Source: Prolixibacteraceae bacterium UBA1413 (GTDB lineage Bacteria > Bacteroidota > Bacteroidia > Bacteroidales > Prolixibacteraceae). Taken from it: 64,000 nt of DNA. Where the stretch lies: NCBI GenBank assembly GCA_002304925.1, contig DBPT01000020.1, forward strand, positions 62,001 through 126,000, in the 5' to 3' direction. Shown here piece after piece: positions 1 to 9,353 of this stretch. How positions within the stretch are numbered: position 1 is the first letter of the stretch; each line of letters opens with the position of its first letter. Under the pieces are notes generated by a model that searched no databases, was not told the origin of the DNA, and worked only from the letters and a program-made list of their open reading frames with translations. The translations under genes and the position numbers were made by a program.

Positions 1-306
1 GAACTTGAGACAATGCAAAATACCCGGGAACTGCTTGCCGAACAGTTGGAAGTGCAGGAAAAACAGCTTCGTTTCAATCTGAAAAATGCCAATGAGACCT
101 ACCTAAACCAGGTGACCAACCTTGACGTGGCCCGCAGGGTTTACAGCAACCTGAAACTGAAATTTGAGCAGGGGATGATATCTGCTCTTGACCTGGTTAC
201 GGCCGACAACAATTATCTGAGGGCGGAGACGGAATATCTTACCGCGCTTTTCCAGGTATTGCAGGCCAAGCTGGACCTGGATAAAATCAACGGAAATCTG
301 AAATAA
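1..306 (+). CDS. TolC-family outer membrane efflux protein, C-terminal end (partial)
   Basis: The reading frame is open from the first base of the window and ends in TAA at 304-306, so only about the last 101 residues are present. The segment is helical and charged, with the pattern seen in the last coiled-coil hairpin of TolC/OprM-type proteins: a Leu-rich helix, then the turn FEQGMISALDLVTADNNYL, then a second helix ending in ALFQVLQAKLDLDKINGNL. TolC-family proteins form trimeric outer-membrane and periplasmic channels for RND pumps. The adaptor gene starts 17 bases downstream and the RND permease follows, which fits the usual channel-adaptor-permease operon of Bacteroidota. The N-terminus and signal peptide lie outside the window. 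Confidence 0.85.
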   Translation, partial: ELETMQNTRELLAEQLEVQEKQLRFNLKNANETYLNQVTNLDVARRVYSNLKLKFEQGMISALDLVTADNNYLRAETEYLTALFQVLQAKLDLDKINGNLK

Positions 307-323
307 TTAAAATAAAAACCCAA

Positions 324-1379
324 ATGATACGGAAAAGTGTTTTATTGTCGGCCATGGTGCTGATCATCCTGTCGGCTTGTTCAGGCGGAAAAGAGAAAAC
401 TACCGGTATGGAAAAGGCTGCTTCCGGGCCTTCCAAAACTGAAATCGTGAAAGTCATGCAGCTTGAGATGCAGAAAATCTCCCATGCTGTGGAATATACG
501 GCAACCCTGCAGGGATACGAGGAAGTTCATCTCGCCCCTGCCGCGCCGGGAAGGATAGAGGCTATTTATGTGGAGGAGGGCAGCCGGGTTTCGCCAGGCC
601 AGGTTTTGGTTCAGATGGACCGCACCCAGCTCCATCAGGCTGAAATTCAGATGAGAACCCTTGCCACGGACTTTGCCAGGCTTGACACCTTGCAGAAGGT
701 GGGAAGCATCCCGCAGCAGCAGTATGACCAGCTGAAGGCGCAATATGAAATCGCCCGTTCCAATGTGGAGTTTCTGACCGGGAATACCCGGTTAAAGGCA
801 CCCTTCAGCGGCATTATTTCCGGGAAATATTTCGAAGCGGGGGAGATGTATTCAGGGGCCCCGGTGGCTCCGGTGGGCAAGGCAGCAATTCTCTCCCTGG
901 TACAGATCGACAGGCTTAAGGTAATTGTGCCGGTTTCGGAGAAATATTATCCCCAGATACAAACCGGCATGAATGCAAAAATCAGCGTTGATATTTATCC
1001 CGGGCAGGAGTTTAGCGGCAAGGTGGTGAGGATATTTCCGACCATTGATCCGGCAAGCCACACTTTCAGTGTCGAGGTGGTCACGCCCAACAGCAGCGCT
1101 ATTCTGCGGCCGGGTATGTTCGCCAGGGTCTCCTTTGACCTCGGGGAAGTCGATGCCGTGGTGCTGCCTGCCCTGGCTGTTTTGAAGATGCAGGGTTCCA
1201 ACGAAAGGTATCTCTTTGTGGAGAAAGACGGCAAAGCGGAACGCATCCCTGTATCGATCGGAGCCCGTTTTGATGATCGCATCGAAGTCATCTCCGATTT
1301 GCTGAAGCCGGGCGACAGGGTAATTGTCAGCGGCCAGTCACGCCTCCTTCACGGCGTACCAGTCCAGGTCGTGCCGTAA
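324..1379 (+). CDS. RND efflux periplasmic adaptor (membrane fusion) lipoprotein
   Basis: This 351-residue protein begins with a lipoprotein signal peptide, with lipobox LSAC and Cys19 as the predicted lipidated residue. After it come the usual adaptor parts: a biotinyl-lipoyl-like segment (LAPAAPGRIEAIYVEEGSRV, about residues 70-90), a short helical hairpin, the second lipoyl half (TRLKAPFSGIISGKYFEAGE), a beta-barrel domain with the conserved LRPGMFARVSFDL, and a membrane-proximal C-terminal domain ending LKPGDRVIVSGQ. The family bridges an inner-membrane RND pump to a TolC channel. It lies 17 bases after the TolC-like gene and 41 bases before the permease, so the three are probably one operon. 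The short hairpin resembles MexA/AcrA-type adaptors. The substrate cannot be deduced. Confidence 0.92.
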   Translation: MIRKSVLLSAMVLIILSACSGGKEKTTGMEKAASGPSKTEIVKVMQLEMQKISHAVEYTATLQGYEEVHLAPAAPGRIEAIYVEEGSRVSPGQVLVQMDRTQLHQAEIQMRTLATDFARLDTLQKVGSIPQQQYDQLKAQYEIARSNVEFLTGNTRLKAPFSGIISGKYFEAGEMYSGAPVAPVGKAAILSLVQIDRLKVIVPVSEKYYPQIQTGMNAKISVDIYPGQEFSGKVVRIFPTIDPASHTFSVEVVTPNSSAILRPGMFARVSFDLGEVDAVVLPALAVLKMQGSNERYLFVEKDGKAERIPVSIGARFDDRIEVISDLLKPGDRVIVSGQSRLLHGVPVQVVP

Positions 1380-1420
1380 CCCCGTTTTTACATTTTTTGT
1401 TTCAGAAACAATCCTGAAAG

Positions 1421-4400
1421 ATGAGCATATACAAATCCGCAGTTAATAAGCCGATCACGACCCTGATGGTTTTTACCGCCATTGTCGTTGCCGGTATCTA
1501 TTCGCTATTGAACATTCCCGTTGATCTCTACCCTGAAATTGAGCCGCCGTATATGTCGGTTATGACAACCTATGCGGGCGCGAACGCAGCTGACATAGAG
1601 ACCAACATCACCAAACAACTCGAGGAGTCCCTCAATTCCGTGGATGGGCTGAAAGAGATCACCTCCACCTCGTATGACAATCTCTCCATTATTAACCTGG
1701 AATTCGAATGGGGGACCAACCTCGACGAAGCCAACAACGATGTCAGGGATGTGACCGACCGCATTTTCGATTACCTCCCCGAAGGGAGTGACCGGCCGGT
1801 GATCTTCAAGTTCAACACCAACATGATGCCCATCCTTGTCTACGCCGTAACGGCCAAGGAGAGTTATCCGGGTATTGAAAAACTGATTGAGGAGAAGGTC
1901 ATCAATCCCCTCAAAAGGATTGAGGGGTTGGGAACGGTAGGGATGATGGGAGCACCCCGCCGTGTCATTTATGTGGATGCTGATCCCCGAAAACTGGACG
2001 CCTACCGGCTGACCATCGAACAAATCGGGAATGTCATTGCGACGGAAAATCTGAACATGCCCTCGGGCAATGTGAAAATGGGCTCAACAGATTATCAGCT
2101 ACGCATCCAGGGTGAGTTCAGCGGCAGTGAGAGCCTGTGTGACCTGGTCATCGGCAGTTATAATGGAAAAAGCGTTTACCTGAACGACGTTGCCGTGGTC
2201 AGGGATTCCATCCGGGATATCTCGCTCGAAGAACGCGTGAACGGCGAACAGGGATTGCGCATTTTTGCCATGAAGCAGTCAGGTGCCAACACGGTGAAGG
2301 TGACCCGGGAAATCAACAAAACGATAGAGGCGCTGAAGGCAGGGCTTCCGCCTGATATCGGGATCGACATGATCATGGATACCTCCAAATTCATCAAGGG
2401 ATCCATAAGTAATCTTTCTGAAACCCTGATGTGGGCGTTTTTCTTTGTCGTCCTGGTCATCATCATTTTCCTGGGGCGGTGGAGGGCTACCTTTATCATT
2501 GTGCTGACGATTCCCATATCGTTGATCATGGCCTTCATATACCTCTTTTTTACCGGGAATTCAATCAACGTCATATCGCTGACCTCCCTGTCGATAGCCA
2601 TTGGGATGGTGGTCGACGATGCCATCGTGGTACTGGAAAACATCACCCGGCATATCGAACGGGGCAGCTCTCCCAGAGAAGCGGCCATTTATGCCACCAA
2701 TGAGGTGTGGCTGGCCGTGATCATTACCACCCTGGTGATTGTGGCGGTCTTTCTTCCCCTTACCCTGGTAGGTGGAATGACCGGCGTAATGTTCAACCAG
2801 TTGGGCTGGATTGTGACGATTACCATCGTCACCTCCACGTTGGCAGCAATTTCCCTGACCCCGATGCTGGCTGCTAAATTGTTGAGATTAAGGCCGGTTA
2901 ACGAAAATCCCGGACGGTTAAGTTGGGACCGCACTTTTAAGCCATTCCTGGACTGGCTGGATGGTTTTTATGTAAAGACCCTTGATTGGGTGCTTCTGCA
3001 TAAGCGTTTTACGGTCATCACGACATTGGCCGTCTTTTTATCATCCTTTCTTTTGTTGCGGTTTATCGGTGCCGACTTCATGCCCGAATCGGATGAAGGC
3101 AGCATCAGCGTTTCCATAGAACTTGAGACGGGAACCCGCGTCGAAGAGACCATGGAAACCGCCCGGAAACTGGAGCGGATCATCAGTGAAAAGTATCCCG
3201 AAGTAGAGCTTATGTCAACCGCTTCAGGTTCAGATGATGAAGGAGGAATGTTCTCCCTTTTCCAGGCCCAGGGTTCCAACATCATCAACCTGATGATACG
3301 GCTGACTGATCTGGAGGAGCGCGAAAGAAGCGTCTGGGAGATTACGGATGCCATGCGGGCCGATTTCAGCCAAATTCCCGAAATTGTCACCGCCATTTTC
3401 TCCACCTCCACTCAGATGATGGGAGGGGCCGCCACGGTGGATGTGGAAATTTACGGATATGACTTTAACACCACCAACCTTCTGTCGGAACAGATCAAGG
3501 ACAAGTTGATGAAAATGAAAGGGGCAAAAGATGTGGTGGTAAGCCGGAAAAAGGACAAACCGGAACTTCAGATCGTCCTTGACAGGGAAAAAATGGCCCT
3601 TCACGGGCTGAATACGGCCATGGTGTCTGCCAACATCCGCAACCGGGTGACAGGGATAATCGCATCCCGGTTCAAGGAAGAAGGCGATGAATACGACATC
3701 AGGGTGAGGTTGGCCGAAGAATTCCGCAATTCCATATCTGACCTTGAAAACCTGACTGTTCTGACACCGGCGGGGAACATGATTAAACTGAAGGAACTGG
3801 GGGAAGTAACCGAATACTGGGGACCGCCAAGTATCCAGCATAAGCGGAAGGAGAGGCTGGTAACGGTTTCTGCGTCACCCGACAAAATCGCCCTGGGTAC
3901 CCTGGCCGCCAATATCAAAACTGCCCTGAAGGAGGTCCCGGTTCCCCAGGATGTGATGATTAACGTCGGGGGAACTTACGAGGACCAGCAGGAATCATTT
4001 ATGGACCTTGCCTTGCTGATGGTGGTCAGCCTGATCCTGGTATTCATTGTTATGGCTTCCCAGTTCGAATCATTCACGATGCCCTTTGTAATTATGTTTT
4101 CCATCCCGTTTGCCTTTACCGGGGTAGTCCTGGCGCTATTCCTGACCGGGACCACCCTGACGCTGGTATCCGGACTGGGAGCAGTGCTGCTGATCGGGAT
4201 TGTGGTTAAGAACGGGATTGTGCTGATCGATTACACTAACTTGGTGAGAGACCGCGGTTACAAACTGAATGAAGCCATCACGACGGCCGGGAAATCGCGT
4301 CTGCGCCCCGTGCTGATGACCGCCGGCACTACCATCCTGGGAATGCTCCCCCTGGCCCTCAGCTCAGGGGAAGGTTCCGAATTGTGGAAGCCGATGGGGA

Positions 4401-4558
4401 TTACGGTCATCGGCGGACTCGTCTTTTCCACAATCGTCACCATGATCATCGTTCCCGTGATGTATGCTTTGCTTACCCGAAGCGGGGAACGCAACAAAAC
4501 AAAGAAACTGAGAAAACAGTTCCATTTCATTGAGAATAAAGACAAAAATGAAGCGTGA
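1421..4558 (+). CDS. RND-family efflux transporter permease, HAE1-like
   Basis: The 1045-residue length and the twelve-segment layout with two large periplasmic loops match AcrB/MexB-type pumps. The proton-relay acids are visible in segment 4 (GMVVDDAIVVLENI, about residues 394-407, with the Asp-Asp pair), and the partner lysine is in IVVKNGIVLIDY (about residue 929). The Asp-Asp pair is typical of drug-type HAE1 pumps; heavy-metal CusA pumps have a different motif there. The porter-domain start is classic (SAVNKPITTLMVFTAIVVAGIYSL). The protein sits in the inner membrane and works with the adaptor and TolC-like channel encoded upstream. The last codons overlap the start of the P-II-like gene in a TGATG arrangement, which implies translational coupling. 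Confidence 0.95.
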   Translation: MSIYKSAVNKPITTLMVFTAIVVAGIYSLLNIPVDLYPEIEPPYMSVMTTYAGANAADIETNITKQLEESLNSVDGLKEITSTSYDNLSIINLEFEWGTNLDEANNDVRDVTDRIFDYLPEGSDRPVIFKFNTNMMPILVYAVTAKESYPGIEKLIEEKVINPLKRIEGLGTVGMMGAPRRVIYVDADPRKLDAYRLTIEQIGNVIATENLNMPSGNVKMGSTDYQLRIQGEFSGSESLCDLVIGSYNGKSVYLNDVAVVRDSIRDISLEERVNGEQGLRIFAMKQSGANTVKVTREINKTIEALKAGLPPDIGIDMIMDTSKFIKGSISNLSETLMWAFFFVVLVIIIFLGRWRATFIIVLTIPISLIMAFIYLFFTGNSINVISLTSLSIAIGMVVDDAIVVLENITRHIERGSSPREAAIYATNEVWLAVIITTLVIVAVFLPLTLVGGMTGVMFNQLGWIVTITIVTSTLAAISLTPMLAAKLLRLRPVNENPGRLSWDRTFKPFLDWLDGFYVKTLDWVLLHKRFTVITTLAVFLSSFLLLRFIGADFMPESDEGSISVSIELETGTRVEETMETARKLERIISEKYPEVELMSTASGSDDEGGMFSLFQAQGSNIINLMIRLTDLEERERSVWEITDAMRADFSQIPEIVTAIFSTSTQMMGGAATVDVEIYGYDFNTTNLLSEQIKDKLMKMKGAKDVVVSRKKDKPELQIVLDREKMALHGLNTAMVSANIRNRVTGIIASRFKEEGDEYDIRVRLAEEFRNSISDLENLTVLTPAGNMIKLKELGEVTEYWGPPSIQHKRKERLVTVSASPDKIALGTLAANIKTALKEVPVPQDVMINVGGTYEDQQESFMDLALLMVVSLILVFIVMASQFESFTMPFVIMFSIPFAFTGVVLALFLTGTTLTLVSGLGAVLLIGIVVKNGIVLIDYTNLVRDRGYKLNEAITTAGKSRLRPVLMTAGTTILGMLPLALSSGEGSELWKPMGITVIGGLVFSTIVTMIIVPVMYALLTRSGERNKTKKLRKQFHFIENKDKNEA

Positions 4559-4851
4559 TGAAGGCAGTATTTATAGTATTCAATCAGGCCAATACAGAAC
4601 GTATCGAGTATATGTTCGATAAACTTAATGTAAGAGGTTATACCTGGTGGAGTGATGTAAACGGGCGGGGGAGCGTGGACGGGGAACCCCGGATGGGCAC
4701 CCATACCTGGCCAGAAATGAATTCCGCGGCCCTGGCTGTCGTTAACGACGACCAGGTGGATGAAATCCTTGAGGTGATCCGAAGAATTGACGAAATCAAC
4801 AAGGAGGTAGGAATACGGGCATTCGTCTGGGATGTCCTGAAGAGTGTTTAA
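4558..4851 (+). CDS. P-II-like transporter-associated protein (PG0541 type)
   Basis: This is a 97-residue protein. The ATG at 4558 shares bases with the permease stop codon (TGATG); a GTG one codon earlier is possible but less likely. The small alpha/beta sequence (KAVFIVFNQANTERIEYMFD, then a Trp-rich turn, then LAVVNDDQVDEILEVIRRID) looks like a ferredoxin-like P-II fold. It resembles the family annotated in Porphyromonas as PG0541 transporter-associated protein, which is found behind RND efflux genes. The assignment rests on memory of that family, not on a search. Position and coupling suggest that it senses a small ligand or ion and acts on the pump, but no ligand is known here. A strong hairpin terminator follows at once. 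Confidence 0.8.
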   Translation: MKAVFIVFNQANTERIEYMFDKLNVRGYTWWSDVNGRGSVDGEPRMGTHTWPEMNSAALAVVNDDQVDEILEVIRRIDEINKEVGIRAFVWDVLKSV

Positions 4852-4888
4852 AGAAACAGCCGGGCCCGCCAGGTCCGGCTGTTTCTTT
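4850..4888. terminator. Bidirectional hairpin terminator between the efflux operon and dapL
   Basis: There is a perfect 14-base inverted repeat (AAAGAAACAGCCGG at 4850-4863, CCGGCTGTTTCTTT at 4875-4888) with an 11-base loop. Its A/T-rich outer ends provide U-runs in both directions. It overlaps the last bases of the P-II-like gene and the dapL stop codon, as expected for a shared terminator of convergent genes. Confidence 0.9.
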
Positions 4889-6113
4889 ACAAGTTTTCGA
4901 TACGCTCCATGGCTTCCAGGACATTGTCCCGGTCGGCGAATGCCGAAAAACGGAAATACCCTTCTCCTGAGGGGCCGAATCCCGATCCCGGCGTACCCAC
5001 CACATGGGCTTTGTGCAGCAATAGGTTGAAAAATTCCCAGGAGGGCATGTTGTCTTTGGTTTTAACCCAGATATAGGGAGCGTTTTCCCCCCCGTAGACC
5101 GTGTAACCGCAATGGCTCAGGCGTTCCCTGATAAGGGTTGCGTTTTCCATGTAGTAGTTGATGGTGGCCTGCACCTCTTTCTTTCCCTGGTCGGTGTAAA
5201 CGGCGGCAGCGGCTTTCTGGACAGGGTAGGATACCCCGTTGAATTTTGTGGTATGACGCCGGTTCCATAATTTCTTCACCTGGACGGCATTGCCCGCTTT
5301 GTCATAAGCCATCAGTTCCGAAGGTATGACGGTATAAGCGAGGCGGGTGCCTGTGAAACCGGCGGTTTTCGAAAAACTGCGAAATTCAATGGCGACCTTT
5401 TCGGCATTCTCAATTTCATAAATGGAGTGGGGAATGGTTTCATCCCTGATAAAAGCCTCATAGGCTGCGTCGAAGAAGAGGATGCTTTTGTGTTCCAGCG
5501 CATAATCAACCCATTTCTTCAGCTCTTCGAGGGAAGCCACCGCACCGGTCGGATTATTGGGATAACACAAAAAGATCAGGTCGGGAACCTGGGAGGGAAA
5601 CTCCGGCACAAAGTGGTTCCCGGCGGTAAGGGGTAAGTAGATTATCCCTTCGTAATAGCCGTTTTTCCCGATTTTCCCGGTTTTCCCCGACATCACCGTC
5701 GTGTCGGCATACACCGGATAGACCGGATCGCAGATGGCAATTCTATTTTCGTTTCCGAAGATTTCCTGAATATTTCCCGTATCGCATTTCGACCCGTCGG
5801 AGACAAAGATATCCTCGGCAGAAACGGAGGCTCCCCGGCTCCTGAAAGCATGTTCAGCGATGGCTTCCCTGAGAAATTCGTAACCCTGTTCGGGACCGTA
5901 TCCTTTGAAAGTCTCTTTTCGCGCCATTTCATCCACCCCTTCATGGAAGGCTTTTATCACAGCGGGGGCCAGGGGTTGGGTAACATCACCGATCCCCATC
6001 CTGATCACCTTTTTGCCAGGGTGTGACTTGACAAAGTCGTTGACGCGGCGTCCGATTTCAGGGAAGAGGTATCCTGCCGCCAGTTTCAGATAATGCTCAT
6101 TGACCAGTGCCAT
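4887..6113 (-). CDS. dapL: LL-diaminopimelate aminotransferase
   Basis: This 408-residue PLP enzyme converts tetrahydrodipicolinate directly to LL-diaminopimelate with glutamate, bypassing the succinylase or acetylase branches of lysine and peptidoglycan synthesis. The sequence starts [20 protein letters not shown], characteristic of DapL, and carries [39 protein letters not shown] and the PLP-lysine motif [12 protein letters not shown] (Lys near residue 247). Its length matches the family. The gene is divergent from lysA, with about 160 bases between the two starts, and a TATATTTGC promoter element precedes it. With dapA at 18614 and lysA next door, most of the variable part of the diaminopimelate pathway lies in this window. 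Confidence 0.97.
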   Translation of the reverse strand: MALVNEHYLKLAAGYLFPEIGRRVNDFVKSHPGKKVIRMGIGDVTQPLAPAVIKAFHEGVDEMARKETFKGYGPEQGYEFLREAIAEHAFRSRGASVSAEDIFVSDGSKCDTGNIQEIFGNENRIAICDPVYPVYADTTVMSGKTGKIGKNGYYEGIIYLPLTAGNHFVPEFPSQVPDLIFLCYPNNPTGAVASLEELKKWVDYALEHKSILFFDAAYEAFIRDETIPHSIYEIENAEKVAIEFRSFSKTAGFTGTRLAYTVIPSELMAYDKAGNAVQVKKLWNRRHTTKFNGVSYPVQKAAAAVYTDQGKKEVQATINYYMENATLIRERLSHCGYTVYGGENAPYIWVKTKDNMPSWEFFNLLLHKAHVVGTPGSGFGPSGEGYFRFSAFADRDNVLEAMERIENL

Positions 6114-6138
6114 ACATGCAAATTTTTACGGGTTTGGC

Positions 6139-6147
6139 GCAAATATA
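6139..6147 (-). promoter_or_regulatory. Promoter -7 element for dapL (TATATTTGC)
   Basis: On the minus strand the sequence reads TATATTTGC, an exact match to the Bacteroidota TAnnTTTGC element, 26 bases before the dapL ATG. A TTG lies 21 bases further upstream as a possible -33 element. Confidence 0.65.
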
Positions 6148-6255
6148 AAATAAATCAGGGCAGGAAGGCAACCATTGTTTCTTTACAGTTATTTAACAAA
6201 TTTGACCATTTGGGGGCTTAACCCCGGAAATGATCCGTAAATGAGTTCATTTACT

Positions 6256-6264
6256 TACATTTGC
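6256..6264 (+). promoter_or_regulatory. Promoter -7 element for lysA (TACATTTGC)
   Basis: This is an exact TAnnTTTGC match just before the lysA coding start. No TTTG is seen at the usual -33 distance. The element rules out the upstream TTG at 6261 as a start, because that codon lies inside the promoter. Confidence 0.65.
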
Positions 6265-6275
6265 ATTATAATTTC

Positions 6276-7550
6276 ATGTTTAAGATGGCGAGCAAGGAAC
6301 TACCGTTTACCAGGGAAGAACTGGAAAAAATCGCAGCTTCTTATAACACTCCCTTTCATCTTTACGATGAAAAGGGGATCAGGAGTTTTGCCCGTGCTTT
6401 CAAGGAGGCCTTTTCCTGGAATGAAGGTTTTGTGGAATACTATGCCATCAAGGCTGCTCCGAATCCGTATCTGATGAAGATTTTGCGACAGGAGGGTTTC
6501 GGCATTGACTGCAGTTCGCTGGCTGAGCTGGAACTGGCCGGCCGCCTCGGCATGCGGGGCGATGAAATCATGTTCACCAGCAACGATACGCCGGCTAACG
6601 AATTTGTCAAAGCCAGGGAACTGGGGGCCATCATCAACCTGGATGATATTTCCCATATCGGATATCTTGAAAAGCATGCCGGAATCCCTGAAACCCTCTG
6701 CTTCAGGTATAATCCGGGCAGCCTCAAGGAAGGCAACCTGATCATCGGCCATCCCGAAGAGGCCAAGTTCGGGCTCACCCGCGATCAGATGTTTGAAGCT
6801 TACCGGATCGCCAGGGAGAAAGGTGCGGTCCGTTTCGGGATTCATACGATGGTGGCTTCCAACGAACTGGATCCCGATTATTTTGTCGAAACGGCAGAAA
6901 TCCTTTTCCGGATGATCCATGAAATTTCTCAGAAACTGGGCATCCGTATCGAGTTTGCCAATTTGGGAGGGGGAATCGGAATCCCGTACCATCCCGCTCA
7001 ACAACCCGTGGACCTGGGCCGGATGAGCCGGGGAATCAGAAAAGCCTACGACGAAATTATCGTTGCCAATCACCTGGAGCCCCTCCGGCTCAATTTTGAA
7101 TCGGGAAGGGCGGTCACCGGACCTTTTGGCTATCTGATATCCCGGGTGATTCATGTGAAGGATACCTATAAGAAATTTGCCGGATTGGATGCCAGCATGG
7201 CGAACCTGATGCGACCGGCCCTCTATGGGGCATACCACCATATTACCGTGATGGGAAAAGAAGAGGAGAAACCGTTGTGTAGGTATGATATCACGGGTTC
7301 TCTGTGCGAGAACAACGATAAATTCGCCATTGACCGCTTACTTCCGGTGATCACCCCCGGCGATCTTCTGGTGATCCATGATGCTGGGGCACATGGACAC
7401 GCCATGGGATTCAATTACAACGGAAAGCTGAAGTCAGCCGAATTGCTATTGCGTGAGAATGGCGAGGTTGTAATGATACGCAGGGCGGAAACCCTTGACG
7501 ACTATTTTTCCACCATCGATTTTGAGGGTTTGGAAACTTTTTACGTATGA
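6276..7550 (+). CDS. lysA: Diaminopimelate decarboxylase (fold-III PLP enzyme)
   Basis: This protein of about 424 residues has the layout of alanine-racemase-fold decarboxylases. The PLP-lysine is in YYAIKAAPNPYLMKIL (Lys about residue 59), with GIDCSSLAELELA, the glycine-rich phosphate loop NLGGGIGIPYHP, and the C-terminal CENNDKFAIDRLLP and DAGAHGHAMGFNYNG, whose Cys and Tyr complete the active site across the dimer. It makes lysine from meso-diaminopimelate. I use the ATG at 6276; the ATG at 6285 (MASKELPF) is also possible, and both lie downstream of the TACATTTGC promoter. Divergence from dapL suggests linked expression. A different substrate, such as a related diamine acid, is possible but less likely given the neighbour. 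Confidence 0.9.
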   Translation: MFKMASKELPFTREELEKIAASYNTPFHLYDEKGIRSFARAFKEAFSWNEGFVEYYAIKAAPNPYLMKILRQEGFGIDCSSLAELELAGRLGMRGDEIMFTSNDTPANEFVKARELGAIINLDDISHIGYLEKHAGIPETLCFRYNPGSLKEGNLIIGHPEEAKFGLTRDQMFEAYRIAREKGAVRFGIHTMVASNELDPDYFVETAEILFRMIHEISQKLGIRIEFANLGGGIGIPYHPAQQPVDLGRMSRGIRKAYDEIIVANHLEPLRLNFESGRAVTGPFGYLISRVIHVKDTYKKFAGLDASMANLMRPALYGAYHHITVMGKEEEKPLCRYDITGSLCENNDKFAIDRLLPVITPGDLLVIHDAGAHGHAMGFNYNGKLKSAELLLRENGEVVMIRRAETLDDYFSTIDFEGLETFYV

Positions 7551-7615
7551 CACGTATCCGGAACCTGCAGTTCGGGAAACGGGTTTTATCCGTACAATGA
7601 AGAGAGATTCCTGCA

Positions 7616-8743
7616 ATGAAAATAGGTTTTGATGCAAAAAGAGCTTTTCTGAACAAGGCCGGACTGGGCAATTACAGCAGGAATACTTTGATGGGGTTGA
7701 TGAAATACCATCCTCAGCATCAGTATCTTCTGTATACTCCTGAATTCAGGACCGATCTCTTCAAGGAGTATCCCTTTTTTGAAACTATTCATCCGGCCGG
7801 CAGTGCTTTCCCCTTTTACAAGAGTTTTTGGAGGACCTTTCTTTTGTCGGGGAAAATCAGGAAAGAGGGATTGGATCTTTTTCACGGATTAAGCAATGAG
7901 CTTCCGGCGGGGATACACCGCACCAAAGTGCCCTCGGTTGTAACCATCCACGACCTGATCTTCATGAATTTTCCGGGATTGTACAAAGCTGTGGACCGGA
8001 AGATCTATTTTGAAAAGGTGAGGTATGCCTGCCATGCCTCCGGGCGGATTATCGCTACCAGCCGGCAGACGCGGAATGATCTGATATACCATCTCAATGT
8101 TGATCCCCAGAAGGTGGAGGTGATCTACCAAGGCATTTCAGAACGGTTTTTCCTTAACCACTACATGGAAGATACTGATCAAGTTCTGAAGCGATACAGG
8201 CTTCCTTCCCGGTTTATCCTGACGGTCGGGACCATTGAGCCCAGAAAGAACCAACTGGGGGTTCTCAGGGCCATTCACCGGGGGAATCTGGATATCCCCT
8301 ATGTTATTGTCGGAAAATCGACGATGTATACCGAACTGATCATGGAGTACATAGAGAAGCACGGGCTCCACAACCGGGTCTTTATTCTCACCAATGTGCC
8401 CGATTTCGAACTTCCGGCGTTGTATCAGAAAGCGGAATGCATGGTATACCTGTCGCATTACGAAGGATTTGGTCTTCCCATCGTGGAGGCCATGGCCTGC
8501 GGATGCCCGGTGATCACCTCATCGGTCTCTTCTCTTCCGGAAATAGGGGGAGAAGCTGTCCTTTACTGCAATCCCGATGATGAGGAGGCTCTTGCCAATC
8601 TGGTCAGCCGGGTCATTGAGAATCCTGCCCTGGCAAAGGATATGTCCCGGAAAGGAAAAAAACGGGCGTGGGATTTTCATCCCGAAAATCATGTAGAAGC
8701 CCTGATGGATTTTTACAGAAAAGTGGCAGACCATGATGAATGA
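7616..8743 (+). CDS. Glycosyltransferase family 4 protein
   Basis: This 375-residue GT-B glycosyltransferase shows an N-terminal acceptor half (GFDAKRAFLNKAGLGNYSRN, then FHGLSNELPAGIHR and VVTIHDLIFMNFPG) and a donor half with TVGTIEPRKNQLGVLRAI and the EX7E motif in YEGFGLPIVEAMACGCPVI (around residues 281-300). The family transfers sugars from nucleotide donors, usually to polysaccharides or glycolipids of the envelope. It is a single gene rather than part of a capsule or O-antigen cluster. Its stop overlaps the next gene start (8733-8743), so the two are co-translated. The acceptor and the sugar cannot be deduced. Confidence 0.9.
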   Translation: MKIGFDAKRAFLNKAGLGNYSRNTLMGLMKYHPQHQYLLYTPEFRTDLFKEYPFFETIHPAGSAFPFYKSFWRTFLLSGKIRKEGLDLFHGLSNELPAGIHRTKVPSVVTIHDLIFMNFPGLYKAVDRKIYFEKVRYACHASGRIIATSRQTRNDLIYHLNVDPQKVEVIYQGISERFFLNHYMEDTDQVLKRYRLPSRFILTVGTIEPRKNQLGVLRAIHRGNLDIPYVIVGKSTMYTELIMEYIEKHGLHNRVFILTNVPDFELPALYQKAECMVYLSHYEGFGLPIVEAMACGCPVITSSVSSLPEIGGEAVLYCNPDDEEALANLVSRVIENPALAKDMSRKGKKRAWDFHPENHVEALMDFYRKVADHDE

Positions 8744-9299
8744 TGATCTGAACAAGGCTTTGGAAACCCTGCGGGCGGGAGGGGTAATCCTTTACCCGAC
8801 CGATACCGTCTGGGGGCTCGGATGTGACGCTACCAACGAAAAGGCTGTAGAAAGGATTTATGCCATCAAGAAAAGACCTGACCGAAAAAGCATGCTTATC
8901 CTGATGGAAAATCCGGCATTGCTGGAAAGGTATGTAGAGGAGGTTCCTGATATCGCCTGGGACTTGATAGAAATCACCTCAACTCCGTTGACCATTGTTT
9001 ATGAGAAGGGAAAAAACCTGGCGCCCAACCTGTTGCCAGAAGACGGGAGTGTTGGTGTCAGGTTCACCAAAGAACCCTTCACCCGCGAACTCATCGGGCG
9101 GTTCCAAAAGCCGGTAGTTTCCACTTCGGCCAACATCAGTGGTCAGCCAGCACCCCTCCGGTTCGGAGATATTGCGGAAGAAATTGTCAACTCGGCCGAT
9201 TATGTTGTTCGCTACCGGCAGCAGGATGACGCACCCGCAACTCCTTCGTCCATCATCAAGCTGGGTTCCGGGGGAAAAGTAGAGATCATCAGGCCATGA
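8733..9299 (+). CDS. L-threonylcarbamoyladenylate synthase (Sua5/YrdC family)
   Basis: This 188-residue YrdC-domain protein makes threonylcarbamoyl-AMP from threonine, bicarbonate and ATP, the precursor for t6A at position 37 of ANN-decoding tRNAs. Visible motifs are GGVILYPTDTVWGLGCDATN near the start, KKRPDRKSMLILM, and VVSTSANISGQPAP near residue 135. It is the short form without the Sua5 C-terminal domain. Start codons at 8733 and 8736 are both possible, and both overlap the end of the glycosyltransferase gene. A hairpin terminator follows at 9304. The other tRNA-modification gene of the window, mnmE, is far away. Confidence 0.92.
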   Translation: MMNDDLNKALETLRAGGVILYPTDTVWGLGCDATNEKAVERIYAIKKRPDRKSMLILMENPALLERYVEEVPDIAWDLIEITSTPLTIVYEKGKNLAPNLLPEDGSVGVRFTKEPFTRELIGRFQKPVVSTSANISGQPAPLRFGDIAEEIVNSADYVVRYRQQDDAPATPSSIIKLGSGGKVEIIRP

Positions 9300-9303
9300 A
9301 AAT

Positions 9304-9330
9304 GAGGCTGCTCTTTTGAGACAGCCTCTT
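9304..9330. terminator. Hairpin terminator between the synthase and mscL
   Basis: The arms GAGGCTG (9304-9310) and CAGCCTC (9322-9328) pair perfectly, and further GAG/CTC pairs extend the stem after a bulge. On the minus strand the hairpin is followed by ATTTT, serving mscL; on the plus strand only TTCC follows, so it is weaker there. Confidence 0.6.
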
Positions 9331-9353
9331 CCAAAAAATGAACAATTATAACA

